From JAEWWD01 sp964440115 (GTDB lineage: Bacteria; Bacillota; Clostridia; Christensenellales; CAG-138), in assembly GCA_964440115.1 (NCBI GenBank), contig CAYTPV010000001.1:124001-188000 (forward strand): 64,000 bases of DNA, given 5' to 3'. A program made the translations under genes and the position numbers. The notes beneath the pieces are model-generated. The model was not told the origin of the DNA. It was given only the letters and a program-made list of their open reading frames with translations, and made no database searches. Position 1 is the stretch's first letter, and each line of letters starts with the position of its first letter. Positions 38,060-47,680 of the stretch are shown here, piece by piece.

Positions 38060-39631
38060 CTAATCCTCGTTTTCTATTGCGTAGGGCTTGGTTTGCTGAC
38101 GCTTTGCTCCAGTCATATAAAGCCCAATATCTTCGTAGCTGGTTTTTCGTGCCTCTTTTACGCAGGTCAGTTCGCCTTCGTAAATAGCGCAAATTTCGTC
38201 AGAAAGCTTGAATATCTCTTCAAGTTCAGTCGAAATCAGAAGTATTGCGCAGCCTTCTTCTTTTTGCTGTACAATACATTTGTGGACAAACTCAATAGCG
38301 CCTACGTCTAGGCCTCTCGTGGGAAACACCGCGACCATGAATTTGGGCCGCCGTGATAGTTCCCGTCCGAGTATAACCTTTTGCAGGTTACCACCGGACA
38401 GGCTGCCAGCGCGTATGGTTTCCTGGGGCGGGCGTATATCATAATCACCAATGATACGGCGAGCGTGCGCGGCCATGGTCTTAAGGTGCAAGAATCCTTT
38501 GTTGCTGAACTGCTTACTGTTATATTCCTGGAGTAGAAGATTCTCGGTTATGGACATATTTGGAAGTGCGCCGGATTTGTTGCGGTCCGCAGGCACATGT
38601 GCCATGCCCATAGCGTATCGATTAGCCGCGCCGGTTTTTGTAACATCTCGTCCCAGCATATGCATGGTACCGCTGCTGACAGGCCGCATACCCGTGATGA
38701 CTTCGGCTAGCTCTGTCTGGCCGTTGCCGTCAACTCCTGCGATGCCTACAACGGTACCTGAGCGAACAACAAGGTCCAAATCACGCAAGCGCGCGCGTTT
38801 ATCGCTGTCAAGCAACGTCAGGTTCCGCGCTTCGAATACGATATCACCGGGTTTAGCAGGCGCATTTTCCAGGGATTTAAGCTCGCGCCCCACCATAAGG
38901 CTTGCAAGCTCCTCCATAGTTGTTTTGGCAGGTTCTCGCTTCGCCACCACCCGCCCCTGGCGCATGATCGTGATACTATCGCTAATCTGCATTACTTCGT
39001 TGAGTTTATGGCTAATGAACAGGATCGTCTTCTCCTGTAGTTTGAACCTTTCGATCATCTTGAAAAATTCCTGGGTCTCCTGCGGTGTTAACACAGCAGT
39101 TGGCTCATCAAGAATTAAAATCTGTGCACCACGGTAAAGCGCTTTTATTATTTCTACTCTTTGCTTTTGGCCGACAGAAAGGCTTTCCACCATAGTGGAA
39201 ATGTCAATGTTTAACCCTGCTGATTGCGCAAGCTCTTCGATAGCTTTACGACTGCTTTTAAAGTCAATGACAGGCTCGTGCCGCTGACGCGTGCCAACGA
39301 TGATATTCTCCAGTACGGAGATGGTGTCCACCAGCATAAAATGCTGGTGGACCATCCCCACACCCGCCTTGATAGCATCCGCAGGTCCATTCAGGGATAC
39401 GGTTCGCCCATCGATGCGAATCTCGCCGCTAGTGGGACGATACAACCCATAGAGGATATTCATAAGCGTGCTTTTGCCCGCCCCGTTTTCACCCAATACG
39501 GAATGCACTTTACCCTTTTCAAAAGAAATGCTCACGTGATCGTTTGCCAGCACGTTCGAAAACTGTTTGACGATATCGACCGCTTCAATGGCATACGAGG
39601 ATCCCCCGACGGAGTTTCGCATACTATTCAC
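38060..39631 (-). CDS. Nucleoside/purine ABC transporter, double ATPase (YufO type)
   Basis: 523 residues. The first cassette is complete: GENGAGKST Walker A, HQHFMLV, LSVGQKQR signature, ILILDEPTAVLTP Walker B. The second has the signature LSGGNLQK but a degenerate Walker A, as in the BMP-associated family. The GTG at 39631 lies 5 nt after GGGAGG and is preferred to an ATG 9 nt later. With the two permeases and the BMP lipoprotein it forms a complete importer. Confidence 0.92.
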   Translation of the reverse strand: MNSMRNSVGGSSYAIEAVDIVKQFSNVLANDHVSISFEKGKVHSVLGENGAGKSTLMNILYGLYRPTSGEIRIDGRTVSLNGPADAIKAGVGMVHQHFMLVDTISVLENIIVGTRQRHEPVIDFKSSRKAIEELAQSAGLNIDISTMVESLSVGQKQRVEIIKALYRGAQILILDEPTAVLTPQETQEFFKMIERFKLQEKTILFISHKLNEVMQISDSITIMRQGRVVAKREPAKTTMEELASLMVGRELKSLENAPAKPGDIVFEARNLTLLDSDKRARLRDLDLVVRSGTVVGIAGVDGNGQTELAEVITGMRPVSSGTMHMLGRDVTKTGAANRYAMGMAHVPADRNKSGALPNMSITENLLLQEYNSKQFSNKGFLHLKTMAAHARRIIGDYDIRPPQETIRAGSLSGGNLQKVILGRELSRRPKFMVAVFPTRGLDVGAIEFVHKCIVQQKEEGCAILLISTELEEIFKLSDEICAIYEGELTCVKEARKTSYEDIGLYMTGAKRQQTKPYAIENED

Positions 39632-39671
39632 AAAATCCTCCCTGAACAAGTTCCTGCATGACTCGGCTAAA

Positions 39672-40739
39672 TTAGCTAACGCGCGTTACCTCAATGCTGC
39701 CGTCCGTGAGCCCGGTCTTTGCTTTCTCAATCCAATCTTTTGCCGAATCGCTTACCCAGGATTGATAATCGTCCACGTAAACAGCATTCTCGGCTACGCC
39801 GATCAATACGTACTCGGGTTTAAACGTGCCCTCAAGCCTCATTTTGACCGCTTGGAAGATACAGGTTGCAGCATCATTGATGACATTGGCAGGTTGGACA
39901 TCGGCATAGTCCTTGGTATACTTGCCGCCCATGCCAATACATTTGATACCTTTTTCTTTGCAGATATCCAGAATTGTTACCGTCGCTTTGTCTGCATTGG
40001 CGATGATTACATCGCAGCCCTGCTGCTCAATCATTGCCATGGCACATTCCTGTGCTTTTTGCAGGTCGTCATAAGAGCCGGTGATGATGGAATTGTATTT
40101 GATGTTAGGGTTAACCCATTTTGCACCCAGCTCCGAGTTCTTCTGTTTCTCGATGACAGGTACGATTTCACGACCGCCGATATAACCTACGTTTCCCGTC
40201 TGGGAGATTGCCGCGGCCAACACTCCAGCCAGGAATCCCTGCTGTGCGTTATCGTTTGAGATGGCGCCCATATTAGGGGCTTGGAAAGCATTTACGCTCG
40301 TTACGACAAATGTTGTGTTGGGGAACATTGTTGCGGCTTTCTTAGCAGCGTCAGCATATTCCGCGCCATGCCCTATTACGATATCAAATCCGTCGTTTGC
40401 AAAGCTTCGGAAATATTCCTCCGCGTCGGAATCGGAAACCTTTTCGCTGTAACGCACCTCAGCGCCCAATTCGTCCTGTGCGCGCATGAGTCCGTTATAA
40501 CCCTGAGTATTCCACCCCATGTCTGTGATTTCTCCGGGCAGAATTAGAGCAGCTTTTATCGCCGTTTTTGCGGGCTCCGCAGGAGTAGCCTCGGCCTGTG
40601 TCGGCTCCGCGGCCGGCGCAGCAGCCGGAGCTTCAGTGGCCTCAGGGGCAGCCGAAGGCTGGGCGCAGCCTGTAATGAGGCCGAATACCATGACAGTTAC
40701 AAAGAGTAGGGCAATGAGTTTCCTTGCACGATGTTGCAT
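39672..40739 (-). CDS. BMP-family substrate-binding lipoprotein
   Basis: 355 residues. A lipoprotein signal peptide ends in LITGC with C25 as the lipidated cysteine. An Ala/Pro/Thr/Glu linker leads to a PnrA/Med-like binding domain (MGWNTQGYNGLMRAQDELGAEV, IVIGHGAEYADAAKKAA, NVGYIGGREIVPVIEKQK). BMP proteins bind nucleosides or purine bases outside the membrane. Here it should deliver the heterocycle that the operon degrades. Confidence 0.93.
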   Translation of the reverse strand: MQHRARKLIALLFVTVMVFGLITGCAQPSAAPEATEAPAAAPAAEPTQAEATPAEPAKTAIKAALILPGEITDMGWNTQGYNGLMRAQDELGAEVRYSEKVSDSDAEEYFRSFANDGFDIVIGHGAEYADAAKKAATMFPNTTFVVTSVNAFQAPNMGAISNDNAQQGFLAGVLAAAISQTGNVGYIGGREIVPVIEKQKNSELGAKWVNPNIKYNSIITGSYDDLQKAQECAMAMIEQQGCDVIIANADKATVTILDICKEKGIKCIGMGGKYTKDYADVQPANVINDAATCIFQAVKMRLEGTFKPEYVLIGVAENAVYVDDYQSWVSDSAKDWIEKAKTGLTDGSIEVTRVS

Positions 40740-40770
40740 GATTTGTTCTTCCTTTCTGTTGTTATTAACA

Positions 40771-41703
40771 TCAATCCTTGATGTAGGGTTTTCCCGTCGC
40801 AGCAGGTTGCCTGGTCCTGCCCACCACGCCGGTCAAAAGTATCAATGTAATGAGATAAGGGAATGCTTGCAGCGCCTGATAGGGGATTGTCCAACCAAGC
40901 GCCTGAATACGCAGCTGTAGCGTTTCTCCAAAGCCGAATAGCAGCGCACCCAACAACGATCCCATGGGCATCCATTTTCCGAATATTGTTACAGAAACAC
41001 TCATGTATCCCTTGCCTGCGATCATGTTTTCAGAGAACATGCCGATCACGCCCAGAGCAAGGTACGCACCGGCCAGCGCAGCAAAAGCTCCGCGGGCCAG
41101 GCAGCAGCAGCGTCTGACGGTATATACGTTTACGCCCACTGTATCCGCAGCCTTGGGGTTCTCTCCTACTACACGTACCTTCAGGCCAATGGTGGTCTTT
41201 GTAAGTATGAAAGCTGAAACCGGTAGTAGCAGATATGCCAGATAGAACAGTATGTTGTTGTTGAACAGTTCGTCGCCTATGATGGGCAATTTGCTCAGCC
41301 ATGGTATTGCTATGTTTTGCAGCATCGGGATTGTGATCTTCTCACCGGTAATGCCGAAAATCGCACGCCCGAAAATGGATGTTACACCTTGCGCCAACAG
41401 GTTGGTCGCCATGGCAACGATAATTTGGTTCGCCCGCACGTTGATGGCGAGAAAACTAACGATCAGTTCCATCAGAACACCGCTCGCAATGGCCATCAGC
41501 ACGCCTAGCAGGGCGCTGCCTGTAACGAACGACCCCACGGCGGCGACAAAAGCGCCCATGAGCATAAGACCTTCCGTACCCAGGTTTGACATTCCCGCCC
41601 TTGCCGTGTACACAAGCCCCAGGCTGGATAAAATAAGCGGCGTCGCCATGCGGAATGTCGCGACAAGAATATTTGCCATCATCGTCCAGAATTCCGTATT
41701 CAT
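40771..41703 (-). CDS. ABC permease (YufQ type)
   Basis: 310 residues from ATG 41703, placed 5 bp after the stop of the upstream permease gene with AAAGGGA as ribosome site. Eight to ten hydrophobic helices carry the family segments YTARAGMSNLGTEGLMLMGAF and VGENPKAADTVGVNVY (the EAA-like loop). It is the second permease subunit of the BMP-type importer. Confidence 0.9.
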   Translation of the reverse strand: MNTEFWTMMANILVATFRMATPLILSSLGLVYTARAGMSNLGTEGLMLMGAFVAAVGSFVTGSALLGVLMAIASGVLMELIVSFLAINVRANQIIVAMATNLLAQGVTSIFGRAIFGITGEKITIPMLQNIAIPWLSKLPIIGDELFNNNILFYLAYLLLPVSAFILTKTTIGLKVRVVGENPKAADTVGVNVYTVRRCCCLARGAFAALAGAYLALGVIGMFSENMIAGKGYMSVSVTIFGKWMPMGSLLGALLFGFGETLQLRIQALGWTIPYQALQAFPYLITLILLTGVVGRTRQPAATGKPYIKD

Positions 41704-41708
41704 ATCGC

Positions 41709-42755
41709 TTAATTCCCTTTCGTGCTCTTTCTCCAGATCAGGCGAGGCTTGTAATCGCGGCATAGTATGCAAATGATGATAACGGACTGGATGACATAAA
41801 CAATACCGATCGGAACGCCTATGGATCGTTGCATGCTGTTTACGCCGCTGCGAATGAAACCTAATAATAGTGATGAAATCAATACGCCGATGGGCGTCGA
41901 ATTTCCCAACAAGCCGACGGATATACCATCCCACCCCCAGCCCGGGCTGAACACCTCATAAAGACGGCCCAATATGCCCTGTAACTCAAGGCAGCCTGCC
42001 AAGCCTGCAAATCCGCCAGCGATAAACATCGCCCAAACTGTATTCCTATTTACGTGGATACCCGCATAATGGGCGCAGTGCGGGTTGTCCCCGACCGCTC
42101 GTATGCGGAAGCCAAACGTCGTTCTGTTTATAAGTATATAGAACGCGAGAATTGCTAACAAACCTACAAGGACGCCTGCATGCAATCGCGTCATAGGCAA
42201 TATATTGGGCATACGTGCTGTGGATAAAAATTCCGGGCTTTGGGGGAGATATCCTTCTTTGAGCGGGCCTGTGGCCATAAAGCTTACGATATATTGAGCG
42301 ACATAATTGAGCATGATGGTGCTTAGCACCTCCAAAACACCGAAGCGGGTCTTCATCAATCCGGCAACCATGCCCAGCAATCCGCCACCAACAAATCCAG
42401 CCAATATGGTGAAGGGTATATGCACTGCAGCGGGCAGTCCCTTAACATACACACCAACGAGCGTTGAGAACAGCGCCCCCATTACCAGCTGCCCTTCCGC
42501 GCCTATATTAACCAGTCCGCATCGACTTGCGAAGGCGTAACTCATACCAGTCAGCATCAGAGGCAGCGCTTTGACGAATATTTCGCTGATCCCGTATAAA
42601 TCCCCAGAAAAAGTAGAAAGAAAAGCTTGCATCGCCTTAACTGGGTTGATACCTATGCACCATATGCACAAACACGCCACGATCAATCCGATTATGACAG
42701 ATACGATGGATATCCATATCTTTTTTAACCAATCTGCATGTAAAATTGTTTTCAT
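41709..42755 (-). CDS. ABC permease (YufP type)
   Basis: 348 residues with about ten membrane helices. Family segments: FASRCGLVNIGAEGQLVMGALF and RAVGDNPHCAHYAGIHVNRN. It is the first permease subunit; the next gene begins 5 bp after its stop, and the RpiR gene ends 3 bp before its start. The two permeases form the channel for the base or nucleoside. Confidence 0.9.
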   Translation of the reverse strand: MKTILHADWLKKIWISIVSVIIGLIVACLCIWCIGINPVKAMQAFLSTFSGDLYGISEIFVKALPLMLTGMSYAFASRCGLVNIGAEGQLVMGALFSTLVGVYVKGLPAAVHIPFTILAGFVGGGLLGMVAGLMKTRFGVLEVLSTIMLNYVAQYIVSFMATGPLKEGYLPQSPEFLSTARMPNILPMTRLHAGVLVGLLAILAFYILINRTTFGFRIRAVGDNPHCAHYAGIHVNRNTVWAMFIAGGFAGLAGCLELQGILGRLYEVFSPGWGWDGISVGLLGNSTPIGVLISSLLLGFIRSGVNSMQRSIGVPIGIVYVIQSVIIICILCRDYKPRLIWRKSTKGN

Positions 42756-42758
42756 AAG

Positions 42759-43637
42759 CTATTCCTTACCGCGGGCTGCTTTGTTGTTGTAAATCTTGGA
42801 TCGGTCAAGAACTTCCTTTGTTTTCTGTATCATATCCGTAGTGTTGGGTGCGCCCTTCATGGAGAGGAGGATAAATAGAAGGTCTACCAGATACATCAGC
42901 GACAGTCTCGACTCGATAGTCCCCGTATACAGAAAGTCCTCCCGATAGGCTCCATACAGGCTGATATTGGATTCCTTCGCGAGCGGGGACTGATAACCGT
43001 TCGTCAGGCAAACAACCATAATGCCATTTGCTTTCAGTTTTGCTGCAATTTCAACCATATCGCGATCATGACCTGAAAGGCAAAACACGGCCGCAAGTTC
43101 GCCGGGCTTAATTGCTTCGGCCTGCATTTTTTGCAAAATGATGTCTTGTGTATATACCGCACGTTTTCCAAGGCGTAGTAGTTTATGATAAAAATCGTAG
43201 GCAATCGCGCCTGACCCTCCTGAAGAGAATACATGAGTCAGTGGCGCACGCAATATACCGCTAACCACCTGATCAACGGCGGCACTGTTCAGAGAACTAA
43301 ATGTCGTTTTTAATGTTTCGCTTTCAAGTACGTACAATTTTCGAGCAATATCATTCGTGTCATCCCCGGCTTGTGCAGTAACGTGTATATTGGAGTAATT
43401 CAGGGCAATTTCCTGTGCTAGTACCGTGGAGAATTCACGAAAATTTGCGTAGCCCATTTTTCTGCAGTAGCGCGAAATTGTTGATTTGCTTACCTGAGCG
43501 TTTGCTTCAAGAGACAGTATGTTCAAGCTTGCAATAGAGGAAAGATTGCTAGTGATATACTTTTGAAGCTTCCTTTCCGCGCCAGTAAGATTGGCATGCT
43601 GGTCGCTGAGATTTTGCAGCAAATGATGCTCTGTCAT
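42759..43637 (-). CDS. RpiR-family transcriptional regulator
   Basis: 292 residues. The N-terminal helix-turn-helix (NAQVSKSTISRYCRKMGYANF) is followed by a SIS domain (LTHVFSSGGSGAIAYDFYHK, AVFCLSGHDRDMVEIA). RpiR proteins normally sense phosphosugars. Here the gene leads the heterocycle operon and is probably its local regulator, sensing a phosphorylated sugar such as ribose-phosphate released from nucleosides; that is inference. Confidence 0.85.
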   Translation of the reverse strand: MTEHHLLQNLSDQHANLTGAERKLQKYITSNLSSIASLNILSLEANAQVSKSTISRYCRKMGYANFREFSTVLAQEIALNYSNIHVTAQAGDDTNDIARKLYVLESETLKTTFSSLNSAAVDQVVSGILRAPLTHVFSSGGSGAIAYDFYHKLLRLGKRAVYTQDIILQKMQAEAIKPGELAAVFCLSGHDRDMVEIAAKLKANGIMVVCLTNGYQSPLAKESNISLYGAYREDFLYTGTIESRLSLMYLVDLLFILLSMKGAPNTTDMIQKTKEVLDRSKIYNNKAARGKE

Positions 43638-44178
43638 ACGGTTCCTCCAGCGTTAGTGTCCAGTACTGACATTAAGATTTGAAACTAATTGAAGTACTAT
43701 TTCGAAAATTCTGAAACTTTTTCTCACTCGTTAATTCTATTTCAATATGTATTTCACGTCAATGCTTAGTAATGAATGCCTTATGATAAAGCATAATATG
43801 CTATTATGTTGTTTTTTCAAAATAATAATTAATTGGATTGTATAATATGGTAATTATGGTTTGCCCACCCAGGGCGCATTCGTTATTCGAATCCCGGGTC
43901 TACGCTAAGTAGCTAAATACCAGACTCAGGCAGTATTCTCAAATTTACTATGATATGTTTTGAGACAAATAATCATCGCACTATTTTCAGTTTCTAGAAT
44001 AATTGATTTGTTCCCATAAAGAATTGCTATTAGTTATATGATCTTGATACAACTCTGGCTTGATCTAATTATCGTTTAGACCGGGAACTCCACTTTACTG
44101 TTCACGATGTTACGTTAAGGTGCCTGCTTAAATGAGAAATCCAATTACACAGAATTCCTCCCTGATTAACGTACATTT
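43638..44178. other. 541-bp AT-rich gap upstream of the heterocycle operon
   Basis: The left part should hold the RpiR-operon promoter. A T-arm-like string, TTCGAATCCCGGG, occurs at 43887-43899, but no acceptor stem or anticodon arm pairs with it. No gene seen. Confidence 0.4.
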
Positions 44179-45402
44179 CTACCAATCTTCTCTAATTAAA
44201 GGCATGCTCATACATCTAGGGCCCCCCCTGCCCCTAGATAATTCATAGGAATCAAATTCTAGAACTTCAATTCCATTTCTTCTTAGGGCTTCATTGGTTA
44301 CATAATTTCGATTATAACAAATAACTTTTCCCGGGGATAGGGTTAGAGTATTGCTTCCGTCACTCCATTGCTCTCTACTAGCAGCAATCCTATCTCCATC
44401 TCCGCATCTTATTAGATTAACGTCTGATAGATGTAAATGTTCTTTTAGTATGGTAGATAAGTCTTTATGCTCAAGCCTAATATTAAGGCTGTTGTCTTTC
44501 CCTTTCGTAATGCTGTACACATCTAGAGGCGCTTCTATCCCGGGATATATGGTAAATTGATCATAATCAACCATGGTAAAGACTGTATCAAGATGCATAT
44601 AAGCCCTAGCCTTTGGAATATCAAAAGCTAATACTGTCTCAAATCCTTCTTCTGAATTAAAAAGATTAACTGCAACCCTCTCAATAGATGGTGCATCGGT
44701 CCTATCACTTAATCCTATTGCTACAACTTTATTTGAAAGAACTAAAATATCTCCCCCCTCAATAACATGGGTTTCATCTCTATTATACCATCTAGGGGTA
44801 TTTTTAAATCTACGGTGATAGTTAAATATATACTTTGCAAATATGGTTTCCCTGTTTCGTGTTTCATTGGCCATGACATTTAAAGATATCCCTCTTCCAA
44901 TACATGCAAAAGGATCTCTTTGAAAATACATATTTGGAATAGGATCAAGATAGAAAGGGTATGGATTATTAACCATATCTCCTAAGGACTTAGGTTTGAT
45001 GTTTTTAAGTTCTTCCGTTCTAATTCCCGAAATGCATTTTTTTACAAGTTCTTCTGGTGAATAGTCACTTAACAGCTCCATTATGGCTTCTTGAAGCCCT
45101 CTTGTAGTAGCTTTACCTTCTTCCATAAATTCTTTTAAAAATTCTTCTCTTATATTACTATTTTCTAATACATCAGCCATTAAATCCGTAAGGTATACTA
45201 CTTCTACTCCTTCACTTCTTAATATATTTGCAAATTGATTATGTTCTTTTTTTGCCTGTTCAAGATATATAATTTCATCAAATAATAGCCTTCTTAAATA
45301 TACAGGAACAATATTCTCTACTTCTTCTCCCGGACAATGAAGAAGAACTGATTCTAATTTTCCTATTTCACTGTATATACAAATGCTATTTGCTGAAGAC
45401 AT
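44179..45402 (-). CDS. arcA: Arginine deiminase
   Basis: 407 residues, normal for ADI. It converts arginine to citrulline and ammonia, the first step of arginine fermentation. Motifs: FQRDPF, the VIEGGDIL loop, YMHLDTVFTM with the catalytic His, and GRGGPRCMSMPL with the catalytic Cys near the end. ATG 45402 has TAGGAGTGAG upstream. No arcB, arcC or antiporter gene is nearby, so it stands alone. The gene is about 28-37% GC in sampled lines, far below the operon to its left, and its codon use is AT-biased like low-GC Clostridium, which suggests acquisition. Confidence 0.95.
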   Translation of the reverse strand: MSSANSICIYSEIGKLESVLLHCPGEEVENIVPVYLRRLLFDEIIYLEQAKKEHNQFANILRSEGVEVVYLTDLMADVLENSNIREEFLKEFMEEGKATTRGLQEAIMELLSDYSPEELVKKCISGIRTEELKNIKPKSLGDMVNNPYPFYLDPIPNMYFQRDPFACIGRGISLNVMANETRNRETIFAKYIFNYHRRFKNTPRWYNRDETHVIEGGDILVLSNKVVAIGLSDRTDAPSIERVAVNLFNSEEGFETVLAFDIPKARAYMHLDTVFTMVDYDQFTIYPGIEAPLDVYSITKGKDNSLNIRLEHKDLSTILKEHLHLSDVNLIRCGDGDRIAASREQWSDGSNTLTLSPGKVICYNRNYVTNEALRRNGIEVLEFDSYELSRGRGGPRCMSMPLIREDW

Positions 45403-45481
45403 GTTCTCACTCCTATATTTTTCAATAATAGTATTCTCCAATAGAAATTCCCTAATCAAATAAAACAGAAAAGTTAAGGGC

Positions 45482-45679
45482 ATGCTCAAAAAGATCAAAG
45501 AGCTTCATCTAGGGGCGAACATCGTCACATTGGATTACGACGCCGGCGCAAGCTATGTTAACCAGATTAACCGCTTCCGGCTAATGCTGGAACGGGCAGA
45601 TTGTTATTGCTTTTCTGTTTACAAAGCTCTCAAAGTGCTCGTCCAACCCCTAATTGGCATAAAAAGTATTTTCGCATAA
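45482..45679 (+). pseudogene. Fragment of acyl-CoA dehydratase activase-related protein
   Basis: The first 40 codons read LGANIVTLDYDAGASYVNQ followed by INRFRLML, the recognisable end of the 2-hydroxyacyl-CoA dehydratase activase-related (DUF2229-type) proteins, which are normally over 1,000 residues. The following residues are unrelated and no upstream remainder exists. A decayed remnant. Confidence 0.6.
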
Positions 45680-45704
45680 CATAGTCATCAAGAGGTGATT
45701 TTTT

Positions 45705-45824
45705 ATGTCAATGCGAATGCGTACACATACATTTAGAGGTAAAACATCCATTAATGACGGTCATTCTCATTACTATGAAGGTGAGACAACCGCAAGCAGC
45801 ATTTGCGACGGCTTCCTGCTCTGA
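45705..45824 (+). pseudogene. YmaF-like fragment
   Basis: 39 codons after AGAGGTGATT. The pattern THTFRGKTSINDGHSHYYEGETT is the repeating His/Thr motif of YmaF-family proteins, which are usually about three times longer. It stops early at TGA, so it is probably truncated, though a short functional form cannot be excluded. Confidence 0.5.
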
Positions 45825-46052
45825 AGGGCATGGCGTAACGGAAGGATCTTGCAACTTGGAGTTATTTTTTCGCACTGGGCTACATAACCGCTGTAATCTT
45901 CACAATCCAATCCTCGTCGGCGCTGGTTAGACATAAGTGGGCCGTATGGTCAAAATAAGCTCTTTGATATGTTGTTTGCAGTTCTTTTGCCACTCTTGCT
46001 GATGATATCTATCCTCGTCTTTTAAACCTTCCAGCAATTTACGTTATATAAG

Positions 46053-46081
46053 AGAGCTTTCGCGCTGTTGTCGAAAGCTCT
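46053..46081. terminator. 10-bp perfect hairpin
   Basis: AGAGCTTTCG and CGAAAGCTCT with a 9-nt loop, about 95 bp beyond the glyoxalase stop. It lacks a strong U-tract on either side, so termination is only likely. Confidence 0.4.
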
Positions 46082-46176
46082 TTCCATTGCTTATTGTTCT
46101 TGTATTTCTTTGGCAGATAGGGGAAAGTCCAAAATGTAATTCTGGATTTCGCTTACTTGCATGAGATCCTTCGCTG

Positions 46177-46548
46177 TTACTTTCTGACCGGTACGATTTC
46201 CAGCCAGTATCCATCCGGATCGTTAATAAAGTAAATGCCCATCTTCGGGTTCTCGTAGCAGATACAGCCCATGCTTTCGTGCAAAGCGTGCGCTTCTTCA
46301 AATTCAGGTGTCCGAAAAGCAAGGTGTAACTCGTTATCTCCGAGGTTATATGGTTTCTCTCGATCCCGCTCCCATTTGAGTTCCATTTGAAAATCCGTCT
46401 CGTCATTTCCGATAAAACAGAGGATAAAAGAACCGTCTTCGGCGATCTTTCTGCGCTTTTCAGTCAATCCCAATGCCTTCTGATAGAATGTGAGCGAAGC
46501 TTCAAGGTTACGAACATTGTAGCATTCATGTACCATCTTAAATTTCAT
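46177..46548 (-). CDS. Glyoxalase I / VOC-family protein
   Basis: 123 residues, the standard single-chain length. Metal ligands fit the VOC fold: H8 (MVHECYNVRNLEASLTFY), the Glu in MELKWE, the His in NELHLAFRT and the Glu in YWLEIV. It most likely isomerises a thiol-methylglyoxal adduct in the cytoplasm. It is a single gene in a decayed zone; the ATG follows a modest AGGCG site. Confidence 0.85.
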   Translation of the reverse strand: MKFKMVHECYNVRNLEASLTFYQKALGLTEKRRKIAEDGSFILCFIGNDETDFQMELKWERDREKPYNLGDNELHLAFRTPEFEEAHALHESMGCICYENPKMGIYFINDPDGYWLEIVPVRK

Positions 46549-46641
46549 GTGAGTACGCCTCCTTATTGATTATCTTGTGGCTTTTTTAGATAAACCCCGG
46601 AACCGGTTGCGAAATACGAATGTACTCAAAATTGGGAAATG

Positions 46642-47158
46642 TCACGCTTTACAATCGCTGTAGAAATCATCAATGGCTTTCTGAATATCCCCGGCATCAT
46701 CAGCGCGCTTTTCAATATGGAAGGGTCTGCCGTTGCTGCCTGCGGACCGGAAAGGAACGCCTTGTTGACCTATCCCATAGTTTTTAGCTTGCGGCTATGA
46801 TCTGCGTTTTGTAGCCATACCCGGTCAATCATGGCTGCAAACGACCGTTATACCCCTGATTTTCAGAACCCCGATTACCTTTAAGCCTTCAAGATTGGCC
46901 CCTTGATGTACGCCTTTTTGTCGACGCGCTGCGCAATGGCTTCGGCGTCGCGCAGCATGCCTTATGTATCCGTTGCGGTCACCTAAATATGCAGAGGCTT
47001 TTTCCCGATGATTTCACGTATCGCACGCATATGGCCAAAGAAATCTATTTTTCCTTCTTATTTGAGTATGCTGAAGTTGGAAGTAACCCCGGCAGTGGCG
47101 GATAGTCACAGTACGCTTTAATTTCGTTGATGTTTGCGGTGTCCAGTAAATATTCCAT
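46642..47158 (-). pseudogene. Fructose-6-phosphate aldolase / transaldolase-like pseudogene
   Basis: The minus strand starts MEYLLDTANINEIKAYCDYPP and, with frameshifts and stops, continues FFGHMRAIREIIGKKPLHI*VTATDT*GMLRDAEAIAQRVDKKAYIKGP, then VIGVLKIRGITVV, ending near DIQKAIDDFYSDC. This is the order of an MipB/TalC-type fructose-6-phosphate aldolase of ~215 residues. At least four lesions make it inactive. Its family suits the neighbouring sugar region, so it may be a lost pathway step. Confidence 0.75.
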
Positions 47159-47680
47159 CGTGCTTTTCCCCATATATCTCGAGTATCAGCTTGCCGGATA
47201 ATACAACCTAATATTTTAGCATATATTGAACAATTATATACTTTATGCGAATCATCGTTCCCATAGCTGTTCTCGATAGGTGCCCAATTGTTACATCATG
47301 TCGGCACTGAAAAGTATCATTTAATAATATTGTGTTCCCCGTTTCACACTTGACTTAAGAGCGCGATCCCTAGCCTAACTGGGTGGTTGTTGTTTTCTTG
47401 GAGGCTAGACAAGCAGATAATGCAATCACCCTCGCAACCAAAGCCGGGGAGCATTATTATACTATCATAAACCAATTGTCTTGTTAAGTTTATGTATTGT
47501 CGGCGGATCACTTCTTCACGTTAAGGCGCATGCACTTATTACTTTGAGTTAGGGTTCCTATGAATAACTGTAATGGACGCTTTTAGTAGACAGGCAGTCA
47601 ATGTTGCGATACTATATACACAAGCTCCCAAGTCTTTCAAAAAAAATCAATTTAGGTTAATGAAAGCAGGTGTAAATACT
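47159..47680. other. Gap upstream of the aldolase gene
   Basis: About 520 bp with no gene. It should hold the promoter of the aldolase gene; no consensus pair was certain. Confidence 0.4.

Noticed and set aside
43870..43920. tRNA-like T-arm string TTCGAATCCCGGG
   Set aside because: No acceptor, D or anticodon stem pairs around it within 80 bp.
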